This document shows, in pieces, positions 33,866 through 42,432 of a DNA stretch of 64,000 bases (position 1 is its first letter; every line of letters starts with the position of its first letter). The DNA comes from Microbacterium testaceum StLB037 (GTDB lineage Bacteria; Actinomycetota; Actinomycetes; Actinomycetales; Microbacteriaceae). The DNA lies in the NCBI RefSeq assembly GCF_000202635.1, contig NC_015125.1:1178001-1242000 (forward strand), written 5' to 3'. The notes under the pieces are model-generated. The model made no database searches. It saw only the letters and a program-made list of their open reading frames with translations, and was not told the DNA's origin. Position numbers and translations under genes: made by a program.

Positions 33866-36130
33866 TCAGTGGTGCGCCGACGCGGTCGGACGATCCGGGT
33901 GGTCGGCCGGGAGGGCCTCCCACTCCTTCTCGATCTCGCGCTCGGCCCGGGTGGCGAGGAAGCCGGCGGGGGCGAATCGACGGGATGCCACGGGGGCGTC
34001 CTCGAGGTCGGCGCCGCCGCCGTTTCGCAGGGCCTTCACCGTCACGATCACGGCCATGAGGATGACGACGATCGCCAGCGTCACGAAGATCACCGACAGC
34101 ACCCCCTGGACGAACGTGTTGCGGACGACGGCCTCCATCGCCGCGACCGTCTTCGCGGTGCCGAACTCGGTCTTGCCCGCGGCGAGCGCGTCGCGGAACG
34201 CGATGTGGTTCGCCCAGTATCCGACCGCCGGGACCGGCGAGAAGATCTTGTACATGGATGCCGTGATCGTCACGACCGCGGCGAACGCCAGGGGCAGCGC
34301 GACGATCCACAGCCACCGGAAGTACGACCGTCCGCGCTTGGCGACGATCGCGAGCACCACGGCGAGCGCGATCGCGGCGAGCAGCTGGTTGGCGATGCCG
34401 AACAGCGGGAAGAAGGTGTTGATGCCGCCCAGCGGGTCGGTGACACCGAGGATGAGGATCGACCCCCACCCGGCGACCATGATCGCCGTGCAGATCCAGA
34501 CGCCGGGACGCCAGGAGAGGTCCTTGAACTTCGGGAGAACGGTGCCGATCGAGTCCTGGAGCATGAAGCGGGCGACGCGGGTGCCGGCATCCACCGCCGT
34601 CAGGATGAACAGGGCCTCGAACATGATGGCGAAGTGGTACCAGAACGCCATCATCGCCTGGCCGCCCAGGGCCTGTTGCATGATGTGCGCGAGGCCGAGG
34701 GCGAGCGTCGGCGCTCCACCGGTGCGCGAGACGATCGAGCCCTCGCCGACCGCTGCGGCGGTGGTCGTGAGCATGTCGGGGGTCAGGTTGACGCCCGCGA
34801 GTCCGAGGCCGTTCACGAACGCGACCGCACCCTCGACCGTGCCGAGGGTGGCGGCCGGAGAGGCGTTCATCGCGAAGTAGATGCCGCGGTCGATCGACAG
34901 GGCGGCGACGAGCGCCATGATCGCGACGAACGACTCCATGAGCATGCCGCCGTAGCCGATGAAGCGCGTCTGGCGCTCCTTCTCGATGAGCTTCGGCGTG
35001 GTCCCCGAGGCGATGAGCGCGTGGAATCCGCTGAGCGCTCCGCACGCGATCGTGACGAAGAGGAACGGGAAGATCGGGCCGCTGAAGACCGGGCCGGTCT
35101 CCCCACCCGCGAACTCGCTGAACGCGGGAACCGAGATCTCGGGCCGCACGAGGACGATGGCGCCGGCGAGCATCACGATGACGCCGACCTTCATGAACGT
35201 CGACAGGTAGTCGCGGGGAGCGAGGAGCAACCACACCGGCAGGACCGCGGCGACGAACCCGTAGATGATGATGCCCCACGCGATGATGGAGCGGTCGAGG
35301 TGGAAGGCCGCGTAGCCCCACTCGGTCGAGGCGACCCAGCCGCCCGCGACGATCGCGCCGATCAGGAGCACGAAGCCGATGATCGAGATCTCGGTGATGC
35401 GCCCCGGGCGGATGTAGCGCAGGTAAAGGCCCATGAAGAGGGCGATCGGGATCGTCATCGAGACGCTGAACACACCCCACGGGCTCTCGCCCAGGGCGTT
35501 CACGACGACGAGCGCGAGGATCGCGACGATGATCAGCATGATGAGCAGGCTCGCGAGGATCGCGGCGGTGCCGCCGATCTTCCCGAGCTCGTCGCGGGCC
35601 ATCTGGCCGATCGTGCGGCCGCCGCGGCGCATGGAGAAGAACAGCACGAGGTAGTCCTGCACCGCGCCGGCGAGGATCACGCCGACGATGATCCAGATCG
35701 TGCCGGGTAGGTAGCCCATCTGCGCGGCGAGTACGGGACCGACGAGGGGTCCGGCGCCGGCGATGGCGGCGAAGTGGTGGCCGTAGAGCACGCGACGGTC
35801 GGTGGGGACGTAGTCCTTGCCGTCCTGCTTGCGCTCGGCGGGGGTGGCCCGACGGTCGTCGGGACGCGTGATGTAGCGCTCGATGACCTTGGAGTAGAAG
35901 CGGTAACCGATCAGGTAGGTGCAGATCGCGGCGAACACGAACCAGATCGCGTTCACCGTCTCTCCGCGCACGATCGCGAGCATCGTCCACGCGAGGCCGC
36001 CGAGCAGGGCGATCCCGACCCACAGGGCGATCTTCGCGGGCGTCCATCGGCTGCGGAGCCGATCGGGAGGGACGGCGACCGGGGGAAGGTTCGGGTCGGT
36101 GACGACGTCATCGTCGACGGAAGCGCTCAT
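33866..36130 (-). CDS. cstA: CstA-family carbon-starvation carrier
   Basis: The 754-residue membrane protein has about 16 hydrophobic segments and family landmarks such as VPTDRRVLYGHHFAAIAGAGPLVGPVLAAQMGYLPGTIWIIVG and GGQAMMAFWYHFAIMFEALFILTAVDAGTRVARFMLQD. E. coli CstA and BtsT import pyruvate (and peptides have been suggested). The ATG at 36130 has AGGAGA five bases before it. Repeats resembling LytTR sites lie about 85-115 bases upstream. Confidence 0.95.
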   Translation of the reverse strand: MSASVDDDVVTDPNLPPVAVPPDRLRSRWTPAKIALWVGIALLGGLAWTMLAIVRGETVNAIWFVFAAICTYLIGYRFYSKVIERYITRPDDRRATPAERKQDGKDYVPTDRRVLYGHHFAAIAGAGPLVGPVLAAQMGYLPGTIWIIVGVILAGAVQDYLVLFFSMRRGGRTIGQMARDELGKIGGTAAILASLLIMLIIVAILALVVVNALGESPWGVFSVSMTIPIALFMGLYLRYIRPGRITEISIIGFVLLIGAIVAGGWVASTEWGYAAFHLDRSIIAWGIIIYGFVAAVLPVWLLLAPRDYLSTFMKVGVIVMLAGAIVLVRPEISVPAFSEFAGGETGPVFSGPIFPFLFVTIACGALSGFHALIASGTTPKLIEKERQTRFIGYGGMLMESFVAIMALVAALSIDRGIYFAMNASPAATLGTVEGAVAFVNGLGLAGVNLTPDMLTTTAAAVGEGSIVSRTGGAPTLALGLAHIMQQALGGQAMMAFWYHFAIMFEALFILTAVDAGTRVARFMLQDSIGTVLPKFKDLSWRPGVWICTAIMVAGWGSILILGVTDPLGGINTFFPLFGIANQLLAAIALAVVLAIVAKRGRSYFRWLWIVALPLAFAAVVTITASMYKIFSPVPAVGYWANHIAFRDALAAGKTEFGTAKTVAAMEAVVRNTFVQGVLSVIFVTLAIVVILMAVIVTVKALRNGGGADLEDAPVASRRFAPAGFLATRAEREIEKEWEALPADHPDRPTASAHH

Positions 36131-36214
36131 GGTGTCTCCTGCTCGCGGCGTTGCGGACTCGGACAGTGAACCGGATGCCGCGGGCCCGACGCCGTGGCAT
36201 CCGGTCATCGTGCG

Positions 36215-36244
36215 GTGAGCGGCGTGAACGGTGCGGTGAACGGT
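36215..36244. promoter_or_regulatory. Direct repeats, candidate LytTR binding site
   Basis: GTGARCGGY occurs at 36215, 36224 and 36236. Read on the cstA strand this is ACCGTTCAC, which fits the published LytTR half-site pattern (W-M-M-GTT-N-R-K) at eight of nine positions. The first and third copies start 21 bp apart, two helical turns, the usual LytTR arrangement. Confidence 0.5.
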
Positions 36245-36250
36245 GCGGCT

Positions 36251-36340
36251 GGTCCCTTGAGCCTGTCGAAGGGACCGGGGGCTTCGACGAGCTCAGCCAC
36301 CTACGACGCGGCGGAGGTCCCTGAGCCCGTCGAAGGGACC
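36251..36340. repeat. CTTCGACGAGCTCAG/CCTGAGCC elements
   Basis: Three copies of the dispersed word family lie here: two of the GAGCCYGTCGAAGGGACC kind (ending near 36276 and 36340) and one GGCTTCGACGAGCTCAGCCACC (36280-36301). They are the same family as at 26713-26882 and lie between divergent genes. Confidence 0.85.
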
Positions 36341-36421
36341 GGATGCCGCGGTGTCGAGGGGGTGCGGAACACCGCGCGCGCCCCGTACGTTGCTGGAGAG
36401 AACCCGACGACAGGAGGCGCC

Positions 36422-36760
36422 ATGACCGACGCACTGACCGTGACCCGCAACGATGAGGCCCACCGCTACGAGATCCACGTGGACGACGAGCTGGGCGGGT
36501 TCCTCGAGTTCCGCCCGGCCGGTGAGGGCCGGGTCGTCCTCCCGCACACCGAGGTCGACCCCGCGTTCAAGGGACGCGGCCTCGGCTCCGCACTCGCGAG
36601 CGACGCGCTCGCCGACCTCGCCCGTCGCGGCGACAGCATCATCCCCTCGTGCCCGTTCGTCGCCCACTATCTGCGCGAGAACGACGTCCCGGGCCTCATC
36701 ATCGAGTGGCCGGAAGACCACGACGCGGCCGACTCGGCAGACCCCAGCGAACCGGCATGA
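36422..36760 (+). CDS. Small GNAT-type N-acetyltransferase (YidJ/NATD1-like)
   Basis: The 112-residue protein is of the short acetyltransferase type: RYEIHVDDELGGFLEFRPAG, then VVLPHTEVDPAFKGRGLGSALASDALADLARRGDSIIPSCPFVAHYLREN, where GRGLGSAL is the acetyl-CoA loop. AGGAGG precedes the ATG by four bases. Its stop overlaps the pirin start by ATGA. The substrate is unknown for the family. Confidence 0.9.
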   Translation: MTDALTVTRNDEAHRYEIHVDDELGGFLEFRPAGEGRVVLPHTEVDPAFKGRGLGSALASDALADLARRGDSIIPSCPFVAHYLRENDVPGLIIEWPEDHDAADSADPSEPA

Positions 36761-37779
36761 CCCGCCTCGACGTCGCCCCTCCGGAATCCGAGAGCCCCGT
36801 CGACTGCGACGGCCCGCGCGCCCTCGTGGTCGAGGCGCGGGAGGTTCCGCTCGGCGGCGTGCGCGGCATGGAGGTGCACCGCACGCTCCCCCACCGCGCG
36901 CTGCCGATGGTCGGGGCGTGGTGCTTCCTCGACCGGTTCGGCCCGCAAGAGACCACCATGCGCGTCGAGCCCCACCCCCACATCGGGCTGCAGACGGTGA
37001 CCTGGCCGATCATCGGCGAGGTCCGCCATCGGGATGCCGTGGGCAGCGACGTCGTCGTCCGCCCCGGCGCGCTCAACCTCATGACCAGCGGCGAGGGGAT
37101 CGCGCACTCGGAGTACTCACTCGGCCAGGGACCCGTCGCTCTCGACGCCCTGCAGCTGTGGGTCGCTCTGCCCGAATCGCGGCGCCACGGCGGACCGGCC
37201 TTCGAGCGCCACGAGAACCTCCCCGTTCTCGACCTCGGCGAGGGCGCCGACGCCGTCGTCGTGATGGGCGAGCTGGGTGCTGTGAGCTCTCCCGCAACGG
37301 TGCACACGCCGATCGTCGGGGCCGAGATCCGCCTGCCCGCCGGCGTGCGGGTGCGGCTCCCGTTGCGGCCGGGGTGGGAGCATGCGCTCTACGGCATGAC
37401 CGGAACCACGGATGTCCAGACAGGAATGGATGCCGTCGACGCCGACGCCGCGCGACGCTCGGAGCCGCTCCCGGCTGGAGCAGATGGCGCGGTCTCGGTG
37501 GACGGAAGCCGCCTGCTGTACCTCGGGAAGGGGCGGGACCACGTCGATCTCGTCAGCCCCAAAGGTGCCCGCGTGTTCCTCCTCGGCGGAGAGCCGTTCG
37601 AGGCCGACATCGTGATGTGGTGGAACTTCGTCGGACGCACGCACGACGAGATCGTCGAGGCTCGCGAGGCTTGGGAGGCGCACGCTCCCCGCTTCGGCCA
37701 GGTCATCGACCACGGCCCCGAGCGCATCCCCGCTCCACCGCTCCCGGCGGTGCGCCTCACGCCCCGTCGCCGGCGCTGA
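36757..37779 (+). CDS. Pirin family protein
   Basis: The 340-residue bicupin has the pirin metal site MRVEPHPHIGLQTVTW and GEGIAHSE, after the typical AWCFLDRFGPQ. Pirins are iron-binding; some are quercetin dioxygenases and others regulators. The C-terminal domain is longer than usual but has no extra motif that I recognise. It is coupled to the GNAT gene by ATGA. Confidence 0.93.
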   Translation: MTRLDVAPPESESPVDCDGPRALVVEAREVPLGGVRGMEVHRTLPHRALPMVGAWCFLDRFGPQETTMRVEPHPHIGLQTVTWPIIGEVRHRDAVGSDVVVRPGALNLMTSGEGIAHSEYSLGQGPVALDALQLWVALPESRRHGGPAFERHENLPVLDLGEGADAVVVMGELGAVSSPATVHTPIVGAEIRLPAGVRVRLPLRPGWEHALYGMTGTTDVQTGMDAVDADAARRSEPLPAGADGAVSVDGSRLLYLGKGRDHVDLVSPKGARVFLLGGEPFEADIVMWWNFVGRTHDEIVEAREAWEAHAPRFGQVIDHGPERIPAPPLPAVRLTPRRRR

Positions 37780-37856
37780 CCCGCCCGCCCGAGCCACGCG
37801 CGGCGCCCTCCTCACCCCGCGTCGTCGCCCGCACCGCGCGGCGGTGCGCACTCCCA

Positions 37857-37916
37857 TCGAGTGTCCAAGAAACCCGGGAATCGCCCGCACTCTTTCCGGG
37901 TTTCTTGGACACTCGA
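37857..37916. repeat. Perfect 21-bp inverted repeat
   Basis: Arms 37857-37877 and 37896-37916 are exact complements (core GTGTCCAAGAAACCCGG) around an 18-base loop. It lies between the pirin gene and the ECF transporter operon. It may terminate the pirin transcript, though no T tract follows, or be a dispersed element. Confidence 0.8.
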
Positions 37917-37967
37917 CGTCGAGAGACACGGGCGCGGGCAAGACGGGGCCGCCGATACGCTGAGGCC

Positions 37968-38525
37968 ATGGCCTCGGCATCCGTTCTCTCCACCCGCGTG
38001 CTGCTCGTCTGCGCGGCGATCGGGGTCGGAACGGGCATTCTCGGCGGAGCGGCGGGATGGCTGACCCTCGCGGTGCTCGCCGCGGCGCCGTGGGCCTACG
38101 GTCTCGTCCTCGGGTCGCACGTGCTGCCCGGGATCATCGCGCAGCAGGTGGTCCGCCGGCCCTGGGTCGCCCTCGTCACGCACGTGCTCGCCGCCCTCGT
38201 CGCGAGCGCCATGGCGCCGCAGTGGACCTTCCGTTTCCTCGGGACGGCGATCCTCATCGGCGGCATCCAGGAGGGGGTCGCGGCCCTCACCCGCTACCGC
38301 GTGTGGGCACCGGCGCGCTTCTTCATCTCCGCGGTCATCGTCGGCATCGTCATCGCGGTGCCGGTGTGGTTCGCGGGCGACATCGCGAGTCTCGTCCCGG
38401 TCGCCCGGGTCGCGGCGGTGGCGATCAGCATCCTGGGTCCCGTCGCGTGGACCGCCGTCGGACTCGGCATCGGCTCGGGCCTGCGCGGCGCCGGGGTCGC
38501 CCGGGGTCTCTCGACGCCGAGATGA
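37968..38525 (+). CDS. ykoE: ECF transporter S component, YkoE type
   Basis: The 185-residue membrane protein has five or six hydrophobic segments and the YkoE-like stretch APWAYGLVLGSHVLPGIIAQQVVRRPWVALVTHVLAALVAS followed by IGGIQEGVAALTRYR. In Bacillus YkoE binds thiamine or its pyrimidine HMP. The ATPase and T subunits follow at once. TACGCT ends six bases before the ATG, so a leaderless transcript is possible; TGAGG is only two bases from it. I found no thiamine riboswitch in the upstream 188 bases. Confidence 0.85.
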   Translation: MASASVLSTRVLLVCAAIGVGTGILGGAAGWLTLAVLAAAPWAYGLVLGSHVLPGIIAQQVVRRPWVALVTHVLAALVASAMAPQWTFRFLGTAILIGGIQEGVAALTRYRVWAPARFFISAVIVGIVIAVPVWFAGDIASLVPVARVAAVAISILGPVAWTAVGLGIGSGLRGAGVARGLSTPR

Positions 38526-38589
38526 GCTCGAACAACCGAAGTTAGGGCGCACTAAGTTGGGGAGCGTACGCGCCCCCGAGGACTCGCCC

Positions 38590-40335
38590 GTGACCACCCG
38601 CCCCCACCCCGTCGCCGCCCCCGCCCCGTCGGACACCGACGCGCTGCTGAGCCTGCGCGACGTGGCGATCACGCATCTCGACGCGCCCGCGGCGACGCCG
38701 TCCGCCGTGAGCTTCGACGTCGAGCCCGGAGAGGTCGTGCTGGTGCTCGGCCCCAGCGGTTCCGGCAAGTCGACGCTCGCTCTCGCGCTGAACGGCCTGA
38801 TCCCGCACTCCGTTCCGGCCACGGTCGAGGGCACGGTGCGGGTGGCGGGACAGGATGCCGCGACCGCGACGATCGCCCAGCTCGCGGTCACGGTGGGCAT
38901 GGTGTTCCAGGATCCCGATGCCCAGCTCATCACCGGCACGCTGCTCGACGAGGTCTGCTTCGGTCCCGAGAACCTCCGACTGCCGGTCGACGTCGTCCTC
39001 GCCCGCGCGGAGGCGGCCCTGCGGCGCATGGGGCTCTGGGAGCGACGACACGAATCCCCCGACGTCCTCTCCGGCGGTGGGCGCCAGCGCCTGGCCATCG
39101 CCTGCGCGCTCGCGATGGGCTCACCGGTGCTCGTCCTCGACGAGCCCACCGCCAACCTCGATCCGCGCGGCGTCGACGACGTGTACGCAGCCCTGCGCGA
39201 GATCGTCGCCGAGGGCGATCGCGCTCTGGTCCTCGTGGAGCACAACCTCGACGCGGCGATGGGGCTCGTCGAACGCGTCGTCGTCCTGGACGGCGAGGGA
39301 TGCCTCGTCGCCGACGGTCCGGTCGACGACGTGTTGCGCGCTCGCGCCGACGAGCTCCACGCCCTCGGAGTCTGGCTGCCGACCGCGACGCTCGCGGCCC
39401 TGCGCCTGCGGGACGCCGGATACCCCTTCGAGCGGCTCCCGCTCACCCCGGCCGAGCTGAGGGACGCGCTCGAGGGGATGCCCGCCCGGGGCGTGGCATC
39501 CCTCCCCCGTCCGCAAGAGCGACACCACGGCGACGCTCTCGTGAAGGTCGAGGGGTTGCGCCTCTCGCGCGGGCGCACGCCCGTGCTCCACGGGATCGAC
39601 CTCGAAGTCGCGGCGGGCGAGTTCGTCGCGGTGGTCGGGGCGAACGGCGCCGGCAAGACGACGCTGGTCCAGGCGATCGCGGGAGTCCTCCGTCCCCCGC
39701 CCGGGACGGTGCGGGTCGACGGTCTGGACGTGGGCCGCACCCGCGCCCGCACACTGGCGCGGCACGTCGGGTTCGTGTTCCAGAATCCCGAGCACCAGTT
39801 CATCGCGACGACCGTGTTGGACGAGATCGCGCACGGCCTGCGGGCGCAGCGTCTCGGCGACGCCGAGGTGCGGCGCCGCGCGGAGGAGTTGCTCGCCCGC
39901 TTCGGGCTCGCCGACAAGGCCGGCATCCATCCGTTCCTCCTCTCCGGGGGTCAGAAGCGGCGTCTCTCGGTCGGCACCGCGCTCGTCGGGGGCGCGCGCC
40001 TGCTCGTGTTGGACGAGCCGACGTTCGGCCAGGATCGTGCGCGTGCCGAGGAGCTACTCACGCTGCTCGACGACCTGCGCGAGGACGGCACGACGATCAT
40101 CGTCGTCACGCACGACATGCAGGTGGTCGCCGAGCACGCCGACCGGCTGATCGTCGTGGACGAGGGACGGATAGCGGCCGACGGCCTCGTCGCGGACGCG
40201 TTCTCCGACCCGGCGCTCATCGCGCGCGCGGGGCTGCGCACGCCGCCCCTGCGCGAGGCCTTCGCGGGGCTGCGGAGACACCCGGAGCTCGCGACGGTCG
40301 AGCGCCTGCGCGACCTTCCCGAAGGCACCCGATGA
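38590..40335 (+). CDS. ykoD: ECF transporter duplicated ATPase, YkoD type
   Basis: The 581-residue cytoplasmic protein fuses two ABC ATPase domains. The first has GPSGSGKS (54-61), LSGGGRQRLA (Gln of the signature replaced by Gly) and VLVLDEPTANLD. The second has GANGAGKT (350-357), LSGGQKRRLS and LLVLDEPTFGQD. It powers the import of the substrate bound by the preceding S component. The GTG at 38590 is chosen because GAGGA lies seven bases upstream; a TTG at 38557 has no site. It is coupled to the T component gene by ATGA. Confidence 0.92.
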   Translation: MTTRPHPVAAPAPSDTDALLSLRDVAITHLDAPAATPSAVSFDVEPGEVVLVLGPSGSGKSTLALALNGLIPHSVPATVEGTVRVAGQDAATATIAQLAVTVGMVFQDPDAQLITGTLLDEVCFGPENLRLPVDVVLARAEAALRRMGLWERRHESPDVLSGGGRQRLAIACALAMGSPVLVLDEPTANLDPRGVDDVYAALREIVAEGDRALVLVEHNLDAAMGLVERVVVLDGEGCLVADGPVDDVLRARADELHALGVWLPTATLAALRLRDAGYPFERLPLTPAELRDALEGMPARGVASLPRPQERHHGDALVKVEGLRLSRGRTPVLHGIDLEVAAGEFVAVVGANGAGKTTLVQAIAGVLRPPPGTVRVDGLDVGRTRARTLARHVGFVFQNPEHQFIATTVLDEIAHGLRAQRLGDAEVRRRAEELLARFGLADKAGIHPFLLSGGQKRRLSVGTALVGGARLLVLDEPTFGQDRARAEELLTLLDDLREDGTTIIVVTHDMQVVAEHADRLIVVDEGRIAADGLVADAFSDPALIARAGLRTPPLREAFAGLRRHPELATVERLRDLPEGTR

Positions 40336-41120
40336 CCGCCGTCGTGGAAGCCGATCGTCCGACGGCGCGACGGGGACTCGGGGCGCTCAACCCGCTGGCG
40401 AAGATCGCCGGCCCCGCCCCCGCCATGATCGCCCTCGTCTTCGTCCGCGACCTGTCCACACCGCTCGTGTTCCTCTGTCTCGCGTACGCCGCGCTGCTGC
40501 TCGGCGCCCGTCTCACGCGCCGGGGGCTCGGCATCCTGATCGGGGTGATCCCCGTCGCGATCGTCGTTGTCGCCGCGGGATTCGCCCTGTGGGTCGACCC
40601 CGCGCGGGTTGCGGGCACGAGCGAGGTCGTCCGGCTCGGCGACGGGGCGGTGACGCAGGGGGCGCTCATGATCGGGCTCGCCACCGGTCTGCGGCTCGCG
40701 GCGATCATGGCGCTCGCGTTCATCGGCGGGCTCACGACGGAGGGGTCCGATCTCGTCCGTTCCCTCGTGCAGCAGCTGCGCGTGCCGTCCCGCATCGGGT
40801 ACGCGGCTCTCGCGGCGATCCGCTTCGTCCCGCGCTTCGGACACGAACTCGCCGTGATCCGGCAGGCGCACCGCGTGCGCGGTGCCCGGGGTGGAATCTG
40901 GTCGGCCCCGGCGCGGGCGGCGGGATACGTCGTGCCGCTGTTGGCCGGAGCGATCCGTCACGCCGAGCGCGTCGCCCTCGCGATGGACGCGCGGGCCTTC
41001 GGCGCGCACCCCGACCGCACCGAGCGGCACCTGGTCCCGTGGCGTCGGCGCGACACGGTGTTCGTCGGGGCGTTCTGGGCGGTGTCGGCCGCCGTCTTCG
41101 TCGTCGTGCGCCCGTTCTGA
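40332..41120 (+). CDS. ykoC: ECF transporter T component, YkoC type
   Basis: The 262-residue membrane protein has the EcfT arrangement: LNPLAKIAG near the start, four to five hydrophobic helices, and two coupling helices with the Ala-Arg-Gly-type motif visible as RVRGARGG and AMDARAFGAHPDRT. It links the S component to the ATPase. The start overlaps the ATPase stop. Confidence 0.9.
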   Translation: MTAVVEADRPTARRGLGALNPLAKIAGPAPAMIALVFVRDLSTPLVFLCLAYAALLLGARLTRRGLGILIGVIPVAIVVVAAGFALWVDPARVAGTSEVVRLGDGAVTQGALMIGLATGLRLAAIMALAFIGGLTTEGSDLVRSLVQQLRVPSRIGYAALAAIRFVPRFGHELAVIRQAHRVRGARGGIWSAPARAAGYVVPLLAGAIRHAERVALAMDARAFGAHPDRTERHLVPWRRRDTVFVGAFWAVSAAVFVVVRPF

Positions 41121-41184
41121 GCGATCCGGGTCCCGGAGCCGTGGCATCCGTCCCCCTAGACTCGGGGAAACCTGAGGAGAAGCC

Positions 41185-42423
41185 ATGCCCCGGCGCCGTC
41201 GCACCGTCGCGCAACACGCTCGCCTGCGCTCCCCGCATCCGTTCTCCCAACTGGCCAAGCTGCTGGCCGTCGCCGCCACGGTCGTCCTCGTCGCGGTCGT
41301 CGGCGTCACGGCGTACACCGCGGTCGATCTGACCTCGGACTACGTCGCCGAAGCGGTCGCCGTCGAGAACCAGCCGGCCATTCCGCCCGACCTCGGACAG
41401 CTCGAGGGCGGCGTGAACATGATGGTCGTCGGGATCGACGCGTGCGAGGAGCACCTGAAGGCGCTGTTCGGCGAGCGATGCGAGGGCGCGGATGCCGAGG
41501 GCCAGCTCAACGACGTCAACATCCTGATGCACATCTCCGACGCTCCGCGGCGGGTCACGGTGGTGTCGTTCCCGCGCGACCTGCTCTTCGACGCCCCCGC
41601 GTGCGACACCCCCGACGGCGGCCGGTGGGGCGGCGGCTTCGTGCAGATCAACGAGATCTACACGTACGGCGGCCTGTCGTGCGTGATGACGGCCATCTCG
41701 GACCTGAGCGAGCAGCAGGTGCAGTTCGGTGCCATGGTCACCTTCGGCGGGGTGATCGAGATCACGAACGCGATCGGCGGTGTCGAGATCTGCCTCGCGA
41801 GCCCCATGCGCGACGAGAACACCGCGATCGACTGGCCCGCCGGCCCGCGCACGATCCAGGGCTACGAGGCACTGCAGTTCCTCCGCACGCGCTACGGCGT
41901 CGGCGGTAGCGACCTCGCGCGCATCAGCAACCAGCAGCAGTACATGTCACGACTGGCGCGGAAGCTCGTCAGCGAAGAGGTGCTGTCGAATCCCGCGACG
42001 GTGTTCCGGCTGGCATCCACGGGGCTGCGCAATGTCACGCCCACGCAGAGCCTCACGAACCCCCTGACCCTCGTGCAGATCGCCTCCGCGGTGAAGGACG
42101 TGCCGTTCGAAGACATCGTGTTCGTGCAGTACCCGACCGTGACGGCGAGCTCCGACGCGAACCGGGTCGAGCCGAACGACGCGGCGGCCCAGGTGCTGTG
42201 GGACGCTCTGTCGGCGAATCAGGCGATCGAGGTCACCGGTGACGTGGGCGCGAACGGGGGCGTGATCGCCGAGCCCTCGCCCGACGAGACGGCCGCGCCG
42301 ACCGACGCCCCCGAGGTCGAGGCGGGATCGGTCGATCCGACCACCGGTGCCGTCGCCCTGCCCGAGTCGATCACCGGGTCGAGCGCGGCGCAGCAGACGT
42401 GCAGCAACGGCGTCGTGAACTGA
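41185..42423 (+). CDS. LytR-CpsA-Psr family phosphotransferase
   Basis: The 412-residue protein has a basic cytoplasmic tail, one membrane helix (LLAVAATVVLVAVVGVTAYTAV) and an extracellular LCP domain: GVNMMVVGIDACEE, DVNILMHIS, VVSFPRDLLFDAP and FLRTRYGVGGSDLARISNQQQYMSRL. LCP enzymes attach wall glycopolymers to peptidoglycan. The C-terminal 60 residues are Pro/Glu/Thr-rich and probably disordered. AGGAGA supports the ATG. It converges on a wall carboxypeptidase gene. Confidence 0.94.
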   Translation: MPRRRRTVAQHARLRSPHPFSQLAKLLAVAATVVLVAVVGVTAYTAVDLTSDYVAEAVAVENQPAIPPDLGQLEGGVNMMVVGIDACEEHLKALFGERCEGADAEGQLNDVNILMHISDAPRRVTVVSFPRDLLFDAPACDTPDGGRWGGGFVQINEIYTYGGLSCVMTAISDLSEQQVQFGAMVTFGGVIEITNAIGGVEICLASPMRDENTAIDWPAGPRTIQGYEALQFLRTRYGVGGSDLARISNQQQYMSRLARKLVSEEVLSNPATVFRLASTGLRNVTPTQSLTNPLTLVQIASAVKDVPFEDIVFVQYPTVTASSDANRVEPNDAAAQVLWDALSANQAIEVTGDVGANGGVIAEPSPDETAAPTDAPEVEAGSVDPTTGAVALPESITGSSAAQQTCSNGVVN

Positions 42424-42432
42424 CGCTCGGGG

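Noticed and set aside
37780..37967. Possible thiamine riboswitch upstream of the YkoE-type gene
   Set aside because: No THI-box-like core was found; the region is dominated by a perfect inverted repeat.
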